Positions 62,178-64,000 of a DNA stretch of 64,000 nt are shown piece after piece (position 1 is the first letter of the stretch; each line of letters opens with the position of its first letter). This DNA is from Pseudoalteromonas aurantia 208 (GTDB lineage Bacteria > Pseudomonadota > Gammaproteobacteria > Enterobacterales > Alteromonadaceae). The notes under the pieces are model-generated. The model saw only the letters and a list, made by a program, of their open reading frames with translations, did not search any database and was not told the origin of the DNA. Made by a program: the position numbers and the translations under genes. The stretch spans positions 372,001-436,000 of the forward strand of contig NZ_AQGV01000015.1 of the NCBI RefSeq assembly GCF_014858725.1. The letters are read 5' to 3'.

Positions 62178-64000
62178 TTAAAATCGAGCTAAGAATTTAT
62201 TCACTGACTCTAATTCCCTACGTTTCAGGGCGATACAGGTATGCACACTTTCACTCACTTTCTCTAAGCTACGTTGGTAACCAGGTACAGCAGACACTTT
62301 CTCTTTAAAAAATGCTTGGGTTGTTTTCAAATCATGTATTTCACACCCATTTCCGGTATAGCTAGGCAGTGTTGGTAACATGAAAGGTGGCATTTTTTTA
62401 CTAAGGGCCGGATAGTTTTCATATATCCAAGTTCTGAAGTGCTTTTTCCGAGATTCAGTATAACCTTGGCCTGAAAATATAATTCTTAAATCTGACGGAG
62501 TGACTTTGTCAGTTAATGCATAATCAAGTACTTTGCTTTGCAGTGTTTTACTACCAAAATAACTGAGTGCAGCCAATAAGTGTGTCCGTGTTTGTGGCTC
62601 TTTAGTTGTCTCAAAAGCATTTTGGTATGCTTTGAGTAAATCGACATCGCCATGATAGGCCGCCAATTTTAAGAACGTACCCGCAAGATATGGATCCACT
62701 TTTGTCGAGTCTGTTAAATACAGCGCAGTTTGTTGTTGAGCTGTTGTGATTATGCTTTGATCTTTTCCATCAAACCCTTGTAGAGCGATAACAATGGCAC
62801 GCAAACTTGAAATGGCGGGTATTTCTTGCGGTTTCGAGGTCAAGCCATATTGAGCAATGGCTGGCTGAATACTCCGGCGAATGAACCCAGGCCAAAACTC
62901 TTCATTTTGTTTCGTTTTAAAGGTACTTTTTTGCGCACGAAGTAGTCGAATCGCATTGCTTGCAACACGAGGGTGTTGGTCACTGGCAAATTGTTCTAAT
63001 GCAGCCATAAGCTGCCCTGCATTTATTTTACCTGCATCAAGCAGCGCATCAGCTGCAGAAAGCAAGGCGAGTCTTTCTCTGTCCGATAAGGCACTTTTAG
63101 CATGTTTCAATAGAGTATTAAATTGTCGCTCTTCTAACATCCAGCGATAATAGCCTAATGCACCTTTATCTGGATAAATCCATTGTGGTTCGAAGTCTAA
63201 TTGTACTCTTTGTGATTCTTTATTGAGCAACATTTGTGTAGAAGCCACTTTATCACCTTTACCATATTTGATGGTGACAGGGACATTCCATAGCTGCTTG
63301 GGCGCCTCTACGCCAGCATTGGCGAATCGTTGTTGTGATAATGTGAGCATTTTCCCGCTTTTAGTCACAGAAATGAGTGGGAATGACGACTGTTCTACAA
63401 ATGAACTTAAAACACTTGCAACATCTTTGTTAGATGCGAGGCTTAGCTCTCGCCATAAGTCAGCAGCTTCAGCATTTTTGAAGGCATATTTTTTCATATA
63501 AGCACGCATTCCTTTTTGGAAAGCGTCGGCGCCAATCCAATTTTCGATCATGGATAAGACGGCGCTCCCTTTACTATATGCAAGGCCAAGTCCATCCATG
63601 ATATCTGCTTCGGTTTTAATGGGTTTCCTGATCGGTTTAGTTGATAATTGTGCATCGAGTGCCATAACGTAATTTTGTGGTAAGTCTAAATGGCTGTTAA
63701 ACTCAGGGTTGAGCTGTTGGGTCACTTTAGCAGCCATCCAACTCGCAAAAGCCTCATTAAGCCACAAGTCATTCCACCATTTCATGGTGACGAGATTGCC
63801 ATACCATTGGTGTGCCAATTCATGCGCAATTACAGATACATTGGTTTGCTTTTGGCGACTCGTTGCGTTGTTAGGATCAACCAGCAGTATATCTTCACGG
63901 TACGTTACTAAACCTGAGTTTTCCATAGCGCCAAAGGGGAATTCAGGTACCGCCACCGAATCTAATTTCTTATAAACGTAGGGAATACCAAAATAGTCTT
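62178..64000 (-). CDS. M1-family aminopeptidase (N-terminal part outside the window)
   Basis: The frame is open through the right edge (DYFGIPYVYKKLDSVAVPEFP), so at least 607 C-terminal residues are visible. M1 marks: GAMENSG exopeptidase motif, HELAHQW (HExxH with two zinc His) and WLNEAFASW with the third zinc ligand Glu. The C-terminal helical half resembles the ERAP1-like C-terminal domain (HPRVASNAIRLL, DLRIIFSGQGYTESRKKHFRTWIYENYP). The enzyme removes N-terminal residues from peptides. Whether a signal peptide is present cannot be seen. A GTG at 63956 is not the true start, because conserved family sequence continues upstream. Confidence 0.92.
   Translation of the reverse strand, partial: DYFGIPYVYKKLDSVAVPEFPFGAMENSGLVTYREDILLVDPNNATSRQKQTNVSVIAHELAHQWYGNLVTMKWWNDLWLNEAFASWMAAKVTQQLNPEFNSHLDLPQNYVMALDAQLSTKPIRKPIKTEADIMDGLGLAYSKGSAVLSMIENWIGADAFQKGMRAYMKKYAFKNAEAADLWRELSLASNKDVASVLSSFVEQSSFPLISVTKSGKMLTLSQQRFANAGVEAPKQLWNVPVTIKYGKGDKVASTQMLLNKESQRVQLDFEPQWIYPDKGALGYYRWMLEERQFNTLLKHAKSALSDRERLALLSAADALLDAGKINAGQLMAALEQFASDQHPRVASNAIRLLRAQKSTFKTKQNEEFWPGFIRRSIQPAIAQYGLTSKPQEIPAISSLRAIVIALQGFDGKDQSIITTAQQQTALYLTDSTKVDPYLAGTFLKLAAYHGDVDLLKAYQNAFETTKEPQTRTHLLAALSYFGSKTLQSKVLDYALTDKVTPSDLRIIFSGQGYTESRKKHFRTWIYENYPALSKKMPPFMLPTLPSYTGNGCEIHDLKTTQAFFKEKVSAVPGYQRSLEKVSESVHTCIALKRRELESVNKFLARF

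Overview
The window looks like chromosome of a marine gammaproteobacterium close to Pseudoalteromonas. The base composition is around 40 % GC, genes are short-spaced with classical AGGAG ribosome sites, and there are large secreted enzymes with cadherin-like modules and a hydrophobic, Arg-rich C-terminal sorting tail (a subtilase and a nuclease). MltC, Ogt, peptide deformylase, an M1 aminopeptidase and TonB-receptor homologues also fit. This assignment is inferred from gene content, not from a database search.

Layout. 1-2313: reverse-strand operon of a small secreted protein and the N-terminal part of a large secreted protein with fibronectin-III-like modules, running off the left edge. 2570-6808: one SIR2-NACHT protein, an NLR-like defence candidate. 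7290-8693: PhzF-family enzyme and a small membrane protein. 8921-15224: chaperone-usher pilus locus (chaperone, usher, probable tip subunit, two 89 %-identical pilins). 15455-18273: two lipoproteins (one broken by an in-frame stop) and a membrane-anchored coiled-coil protein. 18410-20496: cysteine-poor DksA paralogue and a neutral sphingomyelinase. 20869-21102: Cys-rich peptide with a double-glycine leader. 21172-27911: TetR-controlled divergon (GyrI-like protein and sterol-desaturase-family hydroxylase on one side; dihaem beta-propeller lipoprotein, small membrane protein and Rieske oxygenase on the other). 28024-31147: MltC, an esterase, a deformylase. 31252-35709: giant subtilase. 36038-39664: stand-alone A-PCP-oxoamine synthase-SCP2-like megaenzyme. 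40326-44169: small secreted proteins, flavin monooxygenase, Ogt. 44798-53119: 2773-residue protein with two unrelated nuclease domains. 53568-56875: TonB receptor and DUF1624 membrane protein behind a Zur-like box. 56923-64000: acetyltransferases, AlkD-like protein, LysE exporter, DUF3293-like protein and an M1 aminopeptidase cut by the right edge.

How parts work together. Three near-identical palindromes (two between tetR and the cytochrome gene, one in front of the GyrI-like/hydroxylase pair) suggest that one TetR repressor controls five enzymes or accessory proteins as a single oxidative pathway. The pilus genes are ordered for a complete chaperone-usher fibre. The TonB receptor is probably a zinc-starvation gene. 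Secreted sphingomyelinase, subtilase and double nuclease indicate a life of degrading extracellular polymers.

A 192/193-bp miniature inverted-repeat element occurs four times (one copy internally deleted to 88 bp), flanked by 4-5 bp target duplications. Its terminal AACC, joined to the flanking T, supplies the TAA stop codon of neighbouring genes, and one copy has replaced the C-terminus of another gene. The most promising undescribed items are the A-PCP-AOS-SCP2 enzyme, the TetR/Rieske/cytochrome/hydroxylase divergon, and the orphan Cys-rich peptide.
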